DNA of 7,146 nt from positions 1 to 7,146 of the forward strand of contig JAUILM010000293.1 in the NCBI GenBank assembly GCA_030432855.1, written 5' to 3'. Shown one piece after another: positions 1 to 6,036 of this stretch. Within the stretch, counting starts at the first letter, position 1, and each line of letters opens with the position of its first letter. The DNA is from Bacteroidia bacterium (GTDB lineage: Bacteria; Bacteroidota; Bacteroidia; Chitinophagales; Saprospiraceae). A program made the position numbers and the translations under genes. The notes under the pieces are model-generated. The model searched no databases, was not told the origin of the DNA, and was given only the letters and a program-made list of their open reading frames with translations.

Positions 1-1066
1 GCAGTGGATATTGGTTGAAGGTCCCGATGGTTTCTGTTTTGATTTCACCTTCCTTTGAAGTGCTTGAGTACTTCAACATTTCCCATTCTTCCCGGTGTAC
101 TTCTACCGGTTCTTTTTGGTCTTGTATTTTGACAAGAATTTTCTTTTCGTCTAGTCGGCATATGACACCAATGGTACCATTGACATATTTCTTCAGGGGA
201 TCATTCTTGATAAACATCACTTGCGCTCCTTCCTTCAGCACCAACAACTGATCGGTAGGAAATAGTTTTACATTGAACGTGCCATCTACTTTAGCCTGAA
301 AAGCATATCGGATCTTGTCAATCTTATTGAGCTCACGCGTATTGATGGAGTTGGCCACATGATTGCGAGCGGTAAGCGTGATATAATGATCCCGGGAAAG
401 ATCCATCGATTGAACGCGGGCATTGAGCGCTTCCAGGGTGTCTTCATCGGCCATGCCGGATCGTATGTCTTCCAGCAGGTTGATAAATCGCCGTTCATCC
501 TGCCGGTATATTTTATGCAATTCCACGGTATGAAGGGTAAATCCCTGTTCCAGTACCTTGGCAGAAAAGAAATAGGGCGTTTCATACACAGTTTGGAAGT
601 ACTGTTTTTCGTAAGGAGTAGCCACGACCGGGGGCAACTGAAATAAGTCTCCGATGAAGACCATCTGCACACCACCGAATGGACGGGGGTCACTGCGATT
701 CAATCGTAAGGCATAATCGATATTGTCTAGCTGATCTGCCCGTACCATTGAGATTTCATCGATTATGAGTACCTCAATTTTTTCATACATTTTGGTCCGT
801 TTCTTCTTCTTGATGTCAGCTGAAGTCAACAGACGGGGAGCAAAGCCAAAAAAAGAATGAATGGTTTGCCCTCCCACATTCAAGGCCGCCACACCGGTGG
901 GTGCCAATACGACTACTTTCTTTTGGGTGGTCTTACGAAACAGTTGTAGTAGAGTTGATTTACCGGTACCCGCCCGACCTGTGATGAATAGGTTGGAGTT
1001 AGTATCTTCCAGCAAGTCTAATGCTATCTTAAAATCTTCACTAAGTATCAGCGGATCCTGATTCAT
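1..1066 (-). CDS. PIF1/RecD-like AAA-family DNA helicase, N-terminal part (3' end outside window)
   Basis: This frame is open from an ATG at 1066 to the window edge, giving 355 codons with no stop. It shows the motor motifs of a superfamily 1B (PIF1/RecD-type) 5'-3' helicase. Walker A GRAGTGKST is at residues 30-38. Motif Ia (APTGVAALNVGG, then QTIHSFF) is at 55-73. Walker B LIIDEISM is at 100-107. GDLFQLPPV (motif III) is at 139-147. The HKIYRQ segment is at 184-189. Family members unwind DNA using ATP; Bacteroidota homologues are usually about twice this length and often carry an accessory C-terminal domain, so perhaps half is missing here. The start is set by the short N-terminus before Walker A; an AGGGG lies about 12 bases upstream, a poor ribosome site. 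The cellular role (replication, repair or recombination) is not shown by context. Family assignment is firm; subfamily is inference. Confidence 0.87.
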   Translation of the reverse strand, partial: MNQDPLILSEDFKIALDLLEDTNSNLFITGRAGTGKSTLLQLFRKTTQKKVVVLAPTGVAALNVGGQTIHSFFGFAPRLLTSADIKKKKRTKMYEKIEVLIIDEISMVRADQLDNIDYALRLNRSDPRPFGGVQMVFIGDLFQLPPVVATPYEKQYFQTVYETPYFFSAKVLEQGFTLHTVELHKIYRQDERRFINLLEDIRSGMADEDTLEALNARVQSMDLSRDHYITLTARNHVANSINTRELNKIDKIRYAFQAKVDGTFNVKLFPTDQLLVLKEGAQVMFIKNDPLKKYVNGTIGVICRLDEKKILVKIQDQKEPVEVHREEWEMLKYSSTSKEGEIKTETIGTFNQYPL

Positions 1067-1384
1067 GATGATGAAGATCCCCTTTTTATTTCTGATAGTC
1101 CTAACTTGGAGTTTGGTTTATAGTCTTCATGAGAAATTGATCTAACAAATATTGGTGGGGTAGTCGATTTTAATGGCGACCTGCACATTTTTGTAGATGT
1201 AGTTGCAAAAGTTTTCATGCAAAGAATCAACTTCTATAGACAGTTGAAATTGAAGAGACACTATGGAGTAGATAAACACGTTAAAAAAATAGTAATAGGC
1301 TCAAAAATTAAATGATCAGTGCGTGTGATTAATTGAATAGTGCTTAAGGACTAACCGCTTACTTCTTATTGAACCAATCTTCCT
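1067..1384. other. A/T-rich intergenic spacer between divergent genes
   Basis: This 318-bp gap separates two divergent genes and must carry both promoters. I find no good TAnnTTTG box in either direction. An imperfect inverted repeat, AATTAA (1306-1311) facing TTAATT (1329-1334), lies about 50 bp upstream of the plus-strand gene and could be an operator, but the support is weak. A stop-free stretch (1133-1313, plus) has no ATG near its beginning and is treated as chance. Confidence 0.5.
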
Positions 1385-2389
1385 ATGCTGCACCTAAGAT
1401 CTAGAAGGAGTAATTTCTTACATAATCTATCACGTGCTACATCTTTCTTTGCCATATTATCTCTCTTGCTTCCGTACAGGTCGCACGCCCAGTTTTTCAC
1501 TAAAGAATATGAATTAGTGATCTCCAAGGCAAGCCATCATCTGAGTAAAAATGAGTATGAGCGGGCTACTACACTCTATGATTCAGCTTTACATATAATG
1601 CAAGGGAAGTATCCCCTTGCATTCCGATATCTCCAAGCTGCAAAAGCTCATGCCATGAATGGAGAAGTTGATAATGCGTTCTTTTACTTACGGAATTATT
1701 TGGATAAGGGCTGGATAGATGCCAAGGCTTTGATCAATGAACCCATGTTAATGACTTTACATGGAAATAAGGGTTGGGACCAGCTGTTAGAAGATCTTTC
1801 TAAAAAGAATGCAGAATATTCAAAAGTGAGACAGGAGATCGAACAGCTAGGGTTTTATGATCAGGTACTAAGGAAAATCGAAAATTGCATGGGACAAGAC
1901 TCTGCTGAGCGTGCTTACTTTTATTTGTTGCAAAGGGTCCAAGATGCTGAAAATCTCAAAAAAGTTGACTCTATTCTTGAAGTGCATGGATGGCTCGGAA
2001 TGAGTAAGATCGGAGATAAGGCATCTAGTATATTATCGAGAATTGTCCTTCACTCCTCAGTAGAGGATAGAGAGAGATATCTTCCGGTAATTGAGGCTTC
2101 TGTCCAAGCCGGTGAGTCAAGTCCTCAGGATTTTGCCATACTTGTTGATAAGATCCTTTTAGGGGAGAATCAAAAGCAGCGATATGGTACACAGTTCATG
2201 GAGATAGATGGGAGAAATCAAGTGTTGACAATCGAGGATCCAGAAACCTTAGAAAATCGTAGGAAGGCCTTAGGACTAAGCTCTATTCATGACTATCTGC
2301 AATTCTGTGGTATAGAAAACGTCACAATTGAGACACTTTCAGATACTTCCACACTGTCATATTTCATTGAAAGTAGATGGAATGAATGA
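1385..2389 (+). CDS. Exported TPR-like / DUF6624-like protein of unknown function
   Basis: This 334-residue protein begins with a basic stretch (LRSRRSN), a hydrophobic core at about residues 19-30 and a likely signal-peptidase I site after SHA (34)/QFF, so it is probably secreted to the periplasm. Residues about 40-140 look like tetratricopeptide helices: a NEYERATTLYDSAL helix, then AAKAHAMNGEVDNAFFYLRNYLDKGW, a common arrangement in Bacteroidota exported TPR proteins. The C-terminal half matches what I recall of DUF6624: HGWLG at 201-205, DKILLGENQKQRYGTQ at 255-270 and IEDPETLENRRKALGL at 283-298. No catalytic residues are recognisable and no function is known to me. The ATG at 1385 is the only start that keeps the signal peptide; the next Met is at residue 72. 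No Shine-Dalgarno is seen. It stands alone, with non-coding DNA of 318 and 631 bp on its two sides. Confidence 0.85.
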   Translation: MLHLRSRRSNFLHNLSRATSFFAILSLLLPYRSHAQFFTKEYELVISKASHHLSKNEYERATTLYDSALHIMQGKYPLAFRYLQAAKAHAMNGEVDNAFFYLRNYLDKGWIDAKALINEPMLMTLHGNKGWDQLLEDLSKKNAEYSKVRQEIEQLGFYDQVLRKIENCMGQDSAERAYFYLLQRVQDAENLKKVDSILEVHGWLGMSKIGDKASSILSRIVLHSSVEDRERYLPVIEASVQAGESSPQDFAILVDKILLGENQKQRYGTQFMEIDGRNQVLTIEDPETLENRRKALGLSSIHDYLQFCGIENVTIETLSDTSTLSYFIESRWNE

Positions 2390-2525
2390 ATCCTTTAAAA
2401 TGGCTCTTAACCAAATAGTGGGTTGAAGAATTTAAGGAAGATAGTTATAAGTGGACATGATTGGTTCTTTGTCGTTTTTTCCCGCCTTCAGAATTGGGCG
2501 AGCGTCACACTTAATGTTTAGGAGC

Positions 2526-2535
2526 GGCCATGGCC
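2526..2535. repeat. Perfect 10-bp palindrome GGCCATGGCC
   Basis: The self-complementary sequence GGCCATGGCC lies near the left edge of the G+C-richer island. It may be part of a decayed repeat or a small hairpin; no function is assigned. Confidence 0.5.
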
Positions 2536-2675
2536 TATACTGTATGAGCAAGGTGGATGATCAGAGTGAGTTGAATGCCAAGGAACCTAGAGAAATCGAC
2601 GCATGGCCCCTGGGATACGCGAGTTTATAGGGCATAGCGGAAAAATATTTAGTGTGACCGACCAAGTCTGACAGC

Positions 2676-2718
2676 GGGCAGTTTTGCCCTCCCGATAGAT
2701 ATCATCGGGACTGCAAAA
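2676..2718. repeat. Imperfect long inverted repeat (hairpin) in the intergenic island
   Basis: The arms TTTTGCCCTCCCGAT (2682-2696) and ATCGGGACTGCAAAA (2704-2718) pair at 13 of 15 positions around the 7-nt loop AGATATC. The inner 7 bp, TCCCGAT/ATCGGGA, are perfect. A competing small hairpin, GGGCA-GTTT-TGCCC, occupies 2676-2689. The T-stem-A arrangement is the reverse of an intrinsic terminator, so it does not look like one on either strand. This would fit a dispersed intergenic repeat or a structured RNA. Confidence 0.6.
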
Positions 2719-2931
2719 AGTTGGCCGCCGGAGGCATTTGAAGGCAAGAAAATATATAATAGAAGGAGTAGCGTTAATATCTCATGATCAATATTGAGAA
2801 GTTTTTTGGACCTCATAGTTTATATAAACCTTAATGTTCAAGACCCTCTATCTTTGTCCAAGGCCCTTTAAAATAGCTGGTGTATCAAAGGTAGATGGGA
2901 CGAGATTGTAGATGTTTTTTGTGTCAAAGAG

Positions 2932-2939
2932 TAGTTTTG
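2932..2939 (+). promoter_or_regulatory. Possible Bacteroidota -7 element for the methyltransferase gene
   Basis: TAGTTTTG fits the Bacteroidota -7 consensus TAnnTTTG and would start a transcript about 75 nt before the ATG at 3021. The nearest upstream TTG has a 23-nt spacer, longer than the usual 19-21, so the -33 match is poor. Tentative. Confidence 0.35.
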
Positions 2940-3020
2940 CGATCCGATTAGGACCTAAACTAAAACCTCCCTTTTTTTTGGAGTGAGGGAGATCAACCTT
3001 GAATCCAGAGATGATAAACG

Positions 3021-3749
3021 ATGACTAGTCCACACTTCCACTTCCAGAAATTTAGCGTCCGACATACGCAGAGTGCAATGAAAGTGGGGATCGACAGTAT
3101 CCTACTGGGGGGCTGGGCTCCGTTTGAAATGCCCGGGGCCATCCTTGACATTGGTACTGGGTGCGGTCTCTTAAGTCTGATGATGGCACAGCGATTTCCA
3201 GAGGCAGAGATAATGGGGGTGGAAATTGATCCGATAGCCTGTGAAGAAGCTCATGGTAATTTCTATCGGAGTCCCTGGTCAGACCGGTTGCAGGTTATAC
3301 CGGGCAATGCACTGGATTTGTCAGAGGTATATCCTGGTCATTTCGATGCAATTATCAGTAACCCTCCTTTCTTTTCAGAGAGTCTCGTATCCAGGGATCA
3401 ACGCAAAAGCCTGGCTAGACATCAGAAGTCTCTTAGCACAGAAACTCTTCTAGATCTCGCAGGCACCCTCCTGAAACCTTCGGGTAGCCTATCACTTATC
3501 CTGCCGCACGATCATTTGCCAACAATTTATGCAGGCCTGGAAGAAGTGGACCTCTTTATTGATCACATGGTACATGTCCGGCCTCTGAGTATCAGGCCTC
3601 CACATCGCATCATGTTGCATCTGGGGAGAAGGTCTGGTGACATCAAGGAGTATGATTTAGTCATTGGACCTCCTAAGCGGCGATCTGACGATTTCCGGAG
3701 GATCACGGACCCTTTCTACAGACCGTCAGAGTCAAAAAAAGGCCGTTAG
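3021..3749 (+). CDS. trmN6: tRNA1(Val) (adenine(37)-N6)-methyltransferase, TrmN6/YfiC family
   Basis: This 242-residue protein has about the length of E. coli YfiC (about 245). The family uses S-adenosylmethionine to methylate N6 of A37, next to the anticodon of tRNA1(Val), in the cytoplasm. Visible marks are the family N-terminus FHFQKFSVRHTQSAMKVGID (residues 6-25, normally ending VGTDG), the SAM-binding motif I ILDIGTGCGLL (41-51), the acidic end of beta-2 GVEID (66-70) and the catalytic NPPFF motif (114-118) that identifies N6-adenine methyltransferases. RHQKSL follows at 133-138, as in homologues. The ATG at 3021 starts exactly where the family N-terminus begins; an upstream ATG at 3010 is in another frame. 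The gene is monocistronic and its stop codon lies inside a terminator shared with the converging HTH gene. The tRNA target is inferred from the family. Confidence 0.92.
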   Translation: MTSPHFHFQKFSVRHTQSAMKVGIDSILLGGWAPFEMPGAILDIGTGCGLLSLMMAQRFPEAEIMGVEIDPIACEEAHGNFYRSPWSDRLQVIPGNALDLSEVYPGHFDAIISNPPFFSESLVSRDQRKSLARHQKSLSTETLLDLAGTLLKPSGSLSLILPHDHLPTIYAGLEEVDLFIDHMVHVRPLSIRPPHRIMLHLGRRSGDIKEYDLVIGPPKRRSDDFRRITDPFYRPSESKKGR

Positions 3750-3777
3750 TGAATACTAACGACCTTTAGATTTTTTT
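3734..3777. terminator. Bidirectional intrinsic terminator between convergent genes
   Basis: Arms AAAGGCCGTTAGT (3738-3750) and ACTAACGACCTTT (3755-3767) pair at 12 of 13 positions around the loop GAAT. Seven T residues (3771-3777) follow on the plus strand. Seven A residues (3734-3740) precede the stem and give a T-tract on the minus strand. It therefore ends the methyltransferase transcript and the HTH-gene transcript alike. The left arm contains the methyltransferase stop codon (3747-3749). Confidence 0.88.
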
Positions 3778-3788
3778 ACTGTCCTCGT

Positions 3789-4040
3789 CTACGAAGATTT
3801 ACTTTCATTGATGATCTGTCTTGCCAGATCGAGTATGGTTGTATCCTCCAGATGTACGATACCACCATTAGGACCAGGCTGTACATGCCGATCCACGGTT
3901 GCTCCTTCTCTGTATTTCTCGGCTCCAAAGTAATTTCGCACAGTCTGTTCTGTCAATGATAATTCATCCGCAATCTTTCGGATGCTTCCGGTGGGGAGAC
4001 TGTGCTTTACTCGCCTTAGTTCTTCAAAGGAAATATTCAT
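3789..4040 (-). CDS. Small helix-turn-helix DNA-binding protein, Bacteroidota type
   Basis: This 83-residue protein has a helix-turn-helix at about residues 19-39 (IRKIADELSLTEQTVRNYFG). A short C-terminal tail contains the PGPNGG segment (55-60) and LEDTTILDLA (64-73). I recall closely similar 80-90-residue proteins, simply called DNA-binding proteins, across Bacteroidota; no function is known to me. The frame extends two codons further to a TTG at 4046, but the ATG at 4040 gives the usual N-terminus MNISFEELRRVKHSLP and is preferred. It is transcribed toward the methyltransferase gene and ends at their shared terminator. Its upstream region holds imperfect direct repeats and a hairpin (4072-4096, 4141-4153) and, further up, a promoter followed by a terminator that may attenuate it. 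An autoregulator is possible but is inference. Confidence 0.82.
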   Translation of the reverse strand: MNISFEELRRVKHSLPTGSIRKIADELSLTEQTVRNYFGAEKYREGATVDRHVQPGPNGGIVHLEDTTILDLARQIINESKSS

Positions 4041-4074
4041 AAGCAATAAACTTTTAGGAATTAACTAAATCTCG

Positions 4075-4096
4075 AATCTGAAGTTTGACTTCGATT
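4075..4096. repeat. Inverted repeat upstream of the HTH gene
   Basis: AATC-T-GAAGT and ACTTC-GATT form a 9-bp stem with one bulged T and the loop TTG, centred about 45 bp before the HTH gene start. The surrounding TCGA-ATCTGAAG (4072-4083) recurs as TCGAGATCTGAAG at 4141-4153. This is a plausible operator or a leader hairpin; function unproven. Confidence 0.45.
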
Positions 4097-4185
4097 ATCT
4101 CAATTTAACAAAAAAGTTGTAAAGAGAAAAGGAGAAATTTTCGAGATCTGAAGATGGGAATGGGACGCGCAGGAAGGGTAGGGGC

Positions 4186-4214
4186 AAAAAAAAAGCTCGT
4201 GACTTTTCACGAGC
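4186..4214 (-). terminator. Strong intrinsic terminator on the minus strand
   Basis: GCTCGTGA (4195-4202) and TCACGAGC (4207-4214) form a perfect 8-bp stem with a 4-nt loop. Read on the minus strand, it is followed directly by nine T residues (4186-4194). The plus-strand reading has only five A residues after the stem, so termination is minus-strand only. It lies 272 bp beyond the mqnD stop, with a promoter in between, and 146 bp before the HTH gene. Confidence 0.85.
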
Positions 4215-4251
4215 AAAAACCGATTGATTATTTAATAACCAAAACTTACAC
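4186..4251 (-). ncRNA. Candidate short RNA or attenuated leader (about 65 nt)
   Basis: A promoter-like sequence (4257-4287) and an intrinsic terminator (4186-4214) bracket a predicted minus-strand transcript of about 65 nt starting near 4251. It contains no ATG, so no leader peptide is evident. It may be a free small RNA, or a leader whose terminator must be read through to reach the HTH gene 146 bp downstream. The call rests only on the spacing of the two signals; no RNA family is recognised. Confidence 0.4.
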
Positions 4252-4256
4252 CGAGA

Positions 4257-4287
4257 CAAATATAAAACAAATTATAAAAAACTACAA
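4257..4287 (-). promoter_or_regulatory. Bacteroidota sigma-A-type promoter
   Basis: On the minus strand the order is TTG (4285-4287), a 20-nt spacer, then TATATTTG (4257-4264), an exact match to the -7 consensus TAnnTTTG with an acceptable -33 element. The predicted start is near 4251. It is the best-formed promoter in the window, yet the next signal downstream is a terminator. Confidence 0.6.
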
Positions 4288-4394
4288 TATGTAACTGTAT
4301 TTTTTTCAGGGACAAATAGGTTAAGATTATATGTAATGCTTGTAAAGTAGTTACTATGTCCGAAAAGATTCACCTGCGGTGTTAGTACCTGTGG

Positions 4395-4429
4395 ACAAAT
4401 GATATCCTACGTAGGCCCCTAGCATTTGT
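4395..4429. repeat. Nested palindromes downstream of mqnD
   Basis: ACAAATG (4395-4401) and CATTTGT (4423-4429) are perfect inverted arms that enclose the perfect 10-bp palindrome CCTACGTAGG (4406-4415). No T-tract follows on either strand, so it is not an ordinary intrinsic terminator. On the minus strand it sits about 60-90 nt after the mqnD stop and could stabilise the transcript's 3' end or bind a protein. Confidence 0.5.
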
Positions 4430-4486
4430 ATCCAGGTTGTCTGAAAACGATAGGATTTGGCTTACAAAACCGGATAGGGCTGCGTC

Positions 4487-5314
4487 TTATGACTCAAAAG
4501 GCTCTGTAACCTCCGAGATACGTCCGGATCGCTTTGCCTCTTCAAACAGTGTCTCGACAGCTCTCCTGCCTCCCGGTCCCAGGGATTTTGAATAGTGATT
4601 TACGTAAAGGCCAATATGTTGTAGCATGACCTCATGGTCCATTTCCTGAGCATGCTGTTCCACATATTGCATCACTTCGTCAGTATGGGCATCTGCATAT
4701 TCAATACTTTGTCGGATGATAGTACTAAGGTGCGGTAACAGTGCCGGATCCAATGATCTCTCGGCTATGATTCCTCCCAGTGGGATGGGACTGTTGGTAG
4801 TTTCCTCCCAGTAACTCCCCAAATCCTTAATACAATGCAAGCCTTTGTCCTGGTAGGTAAACCGGTTTTCATGGATGATGACCCCTGCATCCACACCCTG
4901 CGATAGCACGGCATCTTCAATTTCACTAAACAAGTATATCTTTTTTTGCACGGGTGTGTTGATACTATAATCCAGTAGGAAATTTGCTGTGGTCTTTTCA
5001 CCAGGAATCGCAATCACCTTATTCTCAAGATCGTCGAGGGACAGAGGACGTTTGCTAATCAGCAGAGGGCCACAACCTTCTCCCAAGGCTCCGCCACTAT
5101 CCAAGAGCAGGTATCGATCCGTCAGATCCAGGTAGGCATTAAAGCTGATTTTAGTGATTGGTAATTTATGGGAACGGGCCATTTGGTTGAGTTCCTCTAC
5201 ATCAGCCATGTGAGGCACAAAATTGTACCCCCTGGTATCAATTTTACCGTGTACCATGGCATAAAAAATGTAGGTGTCGTTGGGACAGGGTGAGAAACCT
5301 ATCGATATATCCAT
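4487..5314 (-). CDS. mqnD: 1,4-dihydroxy-6-naphthoate synthase, menaquinone biosynthesis (futalosine pathway)
   Basis: MqnD converts cyclic dehypoxanthine futalosine to 1,4-dihydroxy-6-naphthoate in the futalosine route to menaquinone, in the cytoplasm. The 275-residue protein has a periplasmic-binding-protein-like fold and typical length. Family marks are SPCPND at residues 8-13, the ALGEGCGP loop at 76-83, PGEKTTA at 104-110, and GVIIHE at 144-149 with H148, which aligns with the catalytic histidine described for the Thermus enzyme. NSPIPLGG follows at 164-171. The ATG at 5314 gives the standard N-terminus. No other menaquinone gene is adjacent, which is common because mqn genes are often scattered in this phylum. 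Its start is 35 bp from the divergent pseudouridine synthase start. It implies that this organism uses the futalosine rather than the classical Men pathway; that is inference from one gene. Confidence 0.95.
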   Translation of the reverse strand: MDISIGFSPCPNDTYIFYAMVHGKIDTRGYNFVPHMADVEELNQMARSHKLPITKISFNAYLDLTDRYLLLDSGGALGEGCGPLLISKRPLSLDDLENKVIAIPGEKTTANFLLDYSINTPVQKKIYLFSEIEDAVLSQGVDAGVIIHENRFTYQDKGLHCIKDLGSYWEETTNSPIPLGGIIAERSLDPALLPHLSTIIRQSIEYADAHTDEVMQYVEQHAQEMDHEVMLQHIGLYVNHYSKSLGPGGRRAVETLFEEAKRSGRISEVTEPFES

Positions 5315-5349
5315 AACTTCGTTGCCTATCTGCTTAAGTAAAAATCAGA

Positions 5350-6036
5350 ATGCTGGAATCAATCTATGAAGATAACCATTTGCTGGTGATCAATAAACCC
5401 GCCGGGATGCTGGCACAGGGTGACCGTAGTGGTGATCGATCGGCTATCGATGAAGCCAAGAACTATGTTAAGGTGAAGTACGATAAGCCCGGTAATGTTT
5501 TCCTTGGACTTTGTCATCGGCTTGATCGCCCTGTATCAGGGTGCCTGATTTTTGCCCGTACCAGCAAGGCACTGGCCAGGATGAATAATCTTTTCAATGC
5601 GAAGGAAGTTGCTAAGACATATTTGGCGATTTCTCATCGGAGGCCTGCGAAAGATCAGGGAGAGATTGACACTTTCCTGATTAAGGATACCCGGAGAAAT
5701 TTAGTGCGTGTGGCGCAGCCTAATACAAGAGGGTCCAAGAGAGCGGTGACACATTACAAGGTGCTTGGGCACAGAGAAGGATACTGGCTAATCCAACTAA
5801 GACCTGTGACAGGACGTAGTCATCAATTGCGTGTTGCCATGCGTACACTCAAGTGTCCTATTCTAGGAGATATTAAGTACAAAGGGAGAAGTACTGATGA
5901 CCGCAACATTTTTCTCCATTGTCGAATGATGGAGTTTACACATCCTGTTTCCGGTGAAGATATCCAACTGATTGCATCGCTCCCTGACAAACTCGAATGG
6001 CACTACTTCAGCGATATGGTGCAAAAAAAAGAGTGA
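5350..6036 (+). CDS. RluA-family RNA pseudouridine synthase
   Basis: The 228-residue protein isomerises specific uridines in rRNA or tRNA to pseudouridine. It has the RluA-type catalytic motif HRLDRPVSG at residues 56-64, with the catalytic aspartate D59. The opening IYEDNHLLVINKPAGM (5-20), KTYLA (89-93) and the PVTGRSHQLRV motif (152-162) are further family marks. There is no N-terminal S4 domain, so it is the short single-domain form common in Bacteroidota. The exact target (as in RluA, RluC, RluD or TruC) cannot be read from the sequence, so no symbol is given. The ATG at 5350 lies 35 bp from the divergent mqnD start. Its last codons (Lys-Lys-Glu-stop) are encoded by the DNA that forms the 3' end and T-tract of the opposite-strand SRP RNA gene. 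Confidence 0.94.
   Translation: MLESIYEDNHLLVINKPAGMLAQGDRSGDRSAIDEAKNYVKVKYDKPGNVFLGLCHRLDRPVSGCLIFARTSKALARMNNLFNAKEVAKTYLAISHRRPAKDQGEIDTFLIKDTRRNLVRVAQPNTRGSKRAVTHYKVLGHREGYWLIQLRPVTGRSHQLRVAMRTLKCPILGDIKYKGRSTDDRNIFLHCRMMEFTHPVSGEDIQLIASLPDKLEWHYFSDMVQKKE

Larger units (their letters stand above)
2390..3020. other. Long non-coding stretch with a structured G+C-richer island
   Basis: No convincing gene lies in these 631 bp. The outer parts are A/T-rich, while about 2478-2735 is noticeably richer in G+C and contains a palindrome and two hairpins (listed separately). A 28-codon frame (2544-2630, plus) begins with ATG but has no ribosome site or recognisable product. A stop-free minus-strand run (about 2848-3013) lacks an ATG. 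The island could be a decayed dispersed repeat or a non-coding RNA; neither can be settled from this sequence alone. Confidence 0.5.

Noticed and set aside
286..693. Open minus-strand frame of 135 codons
   Set aside because: It is out of frame with the helicase, whose own frame carries GDLFQLPPV, Walker B and IYRQ through the same bases. It has no family character.
861..1061. Plus-strand open frame opposite the helicase Walker A region (also 15-251 and 359-646)
   Set aside because: These are antisense to a clearly coding region, with unnatural composition and no motifs.
1133..1313. Stop-free plus-strand run of 60 codons upstream of the exported protein gene
   Set aside because: There is no ATG near its beginning and no recognised product. 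A run this long is expected by chance in A/T-rich DNA when six frames are scanned.
2676..2718. Hairpin as an intrinsic terminator for the 1385-2389 gene
   Set aside because: It is nearly 300 bp past the stop, and T residues precede rather than follow the stem on the plus strand.
2848..3013. Stop-free minus-strand run of about 55 codons ending in PAILKGLGQR
   Set aside because: It looks protein-like but has no ATG or GTG start and no known family. It could be a gene remnant, but chance explains it equally well.
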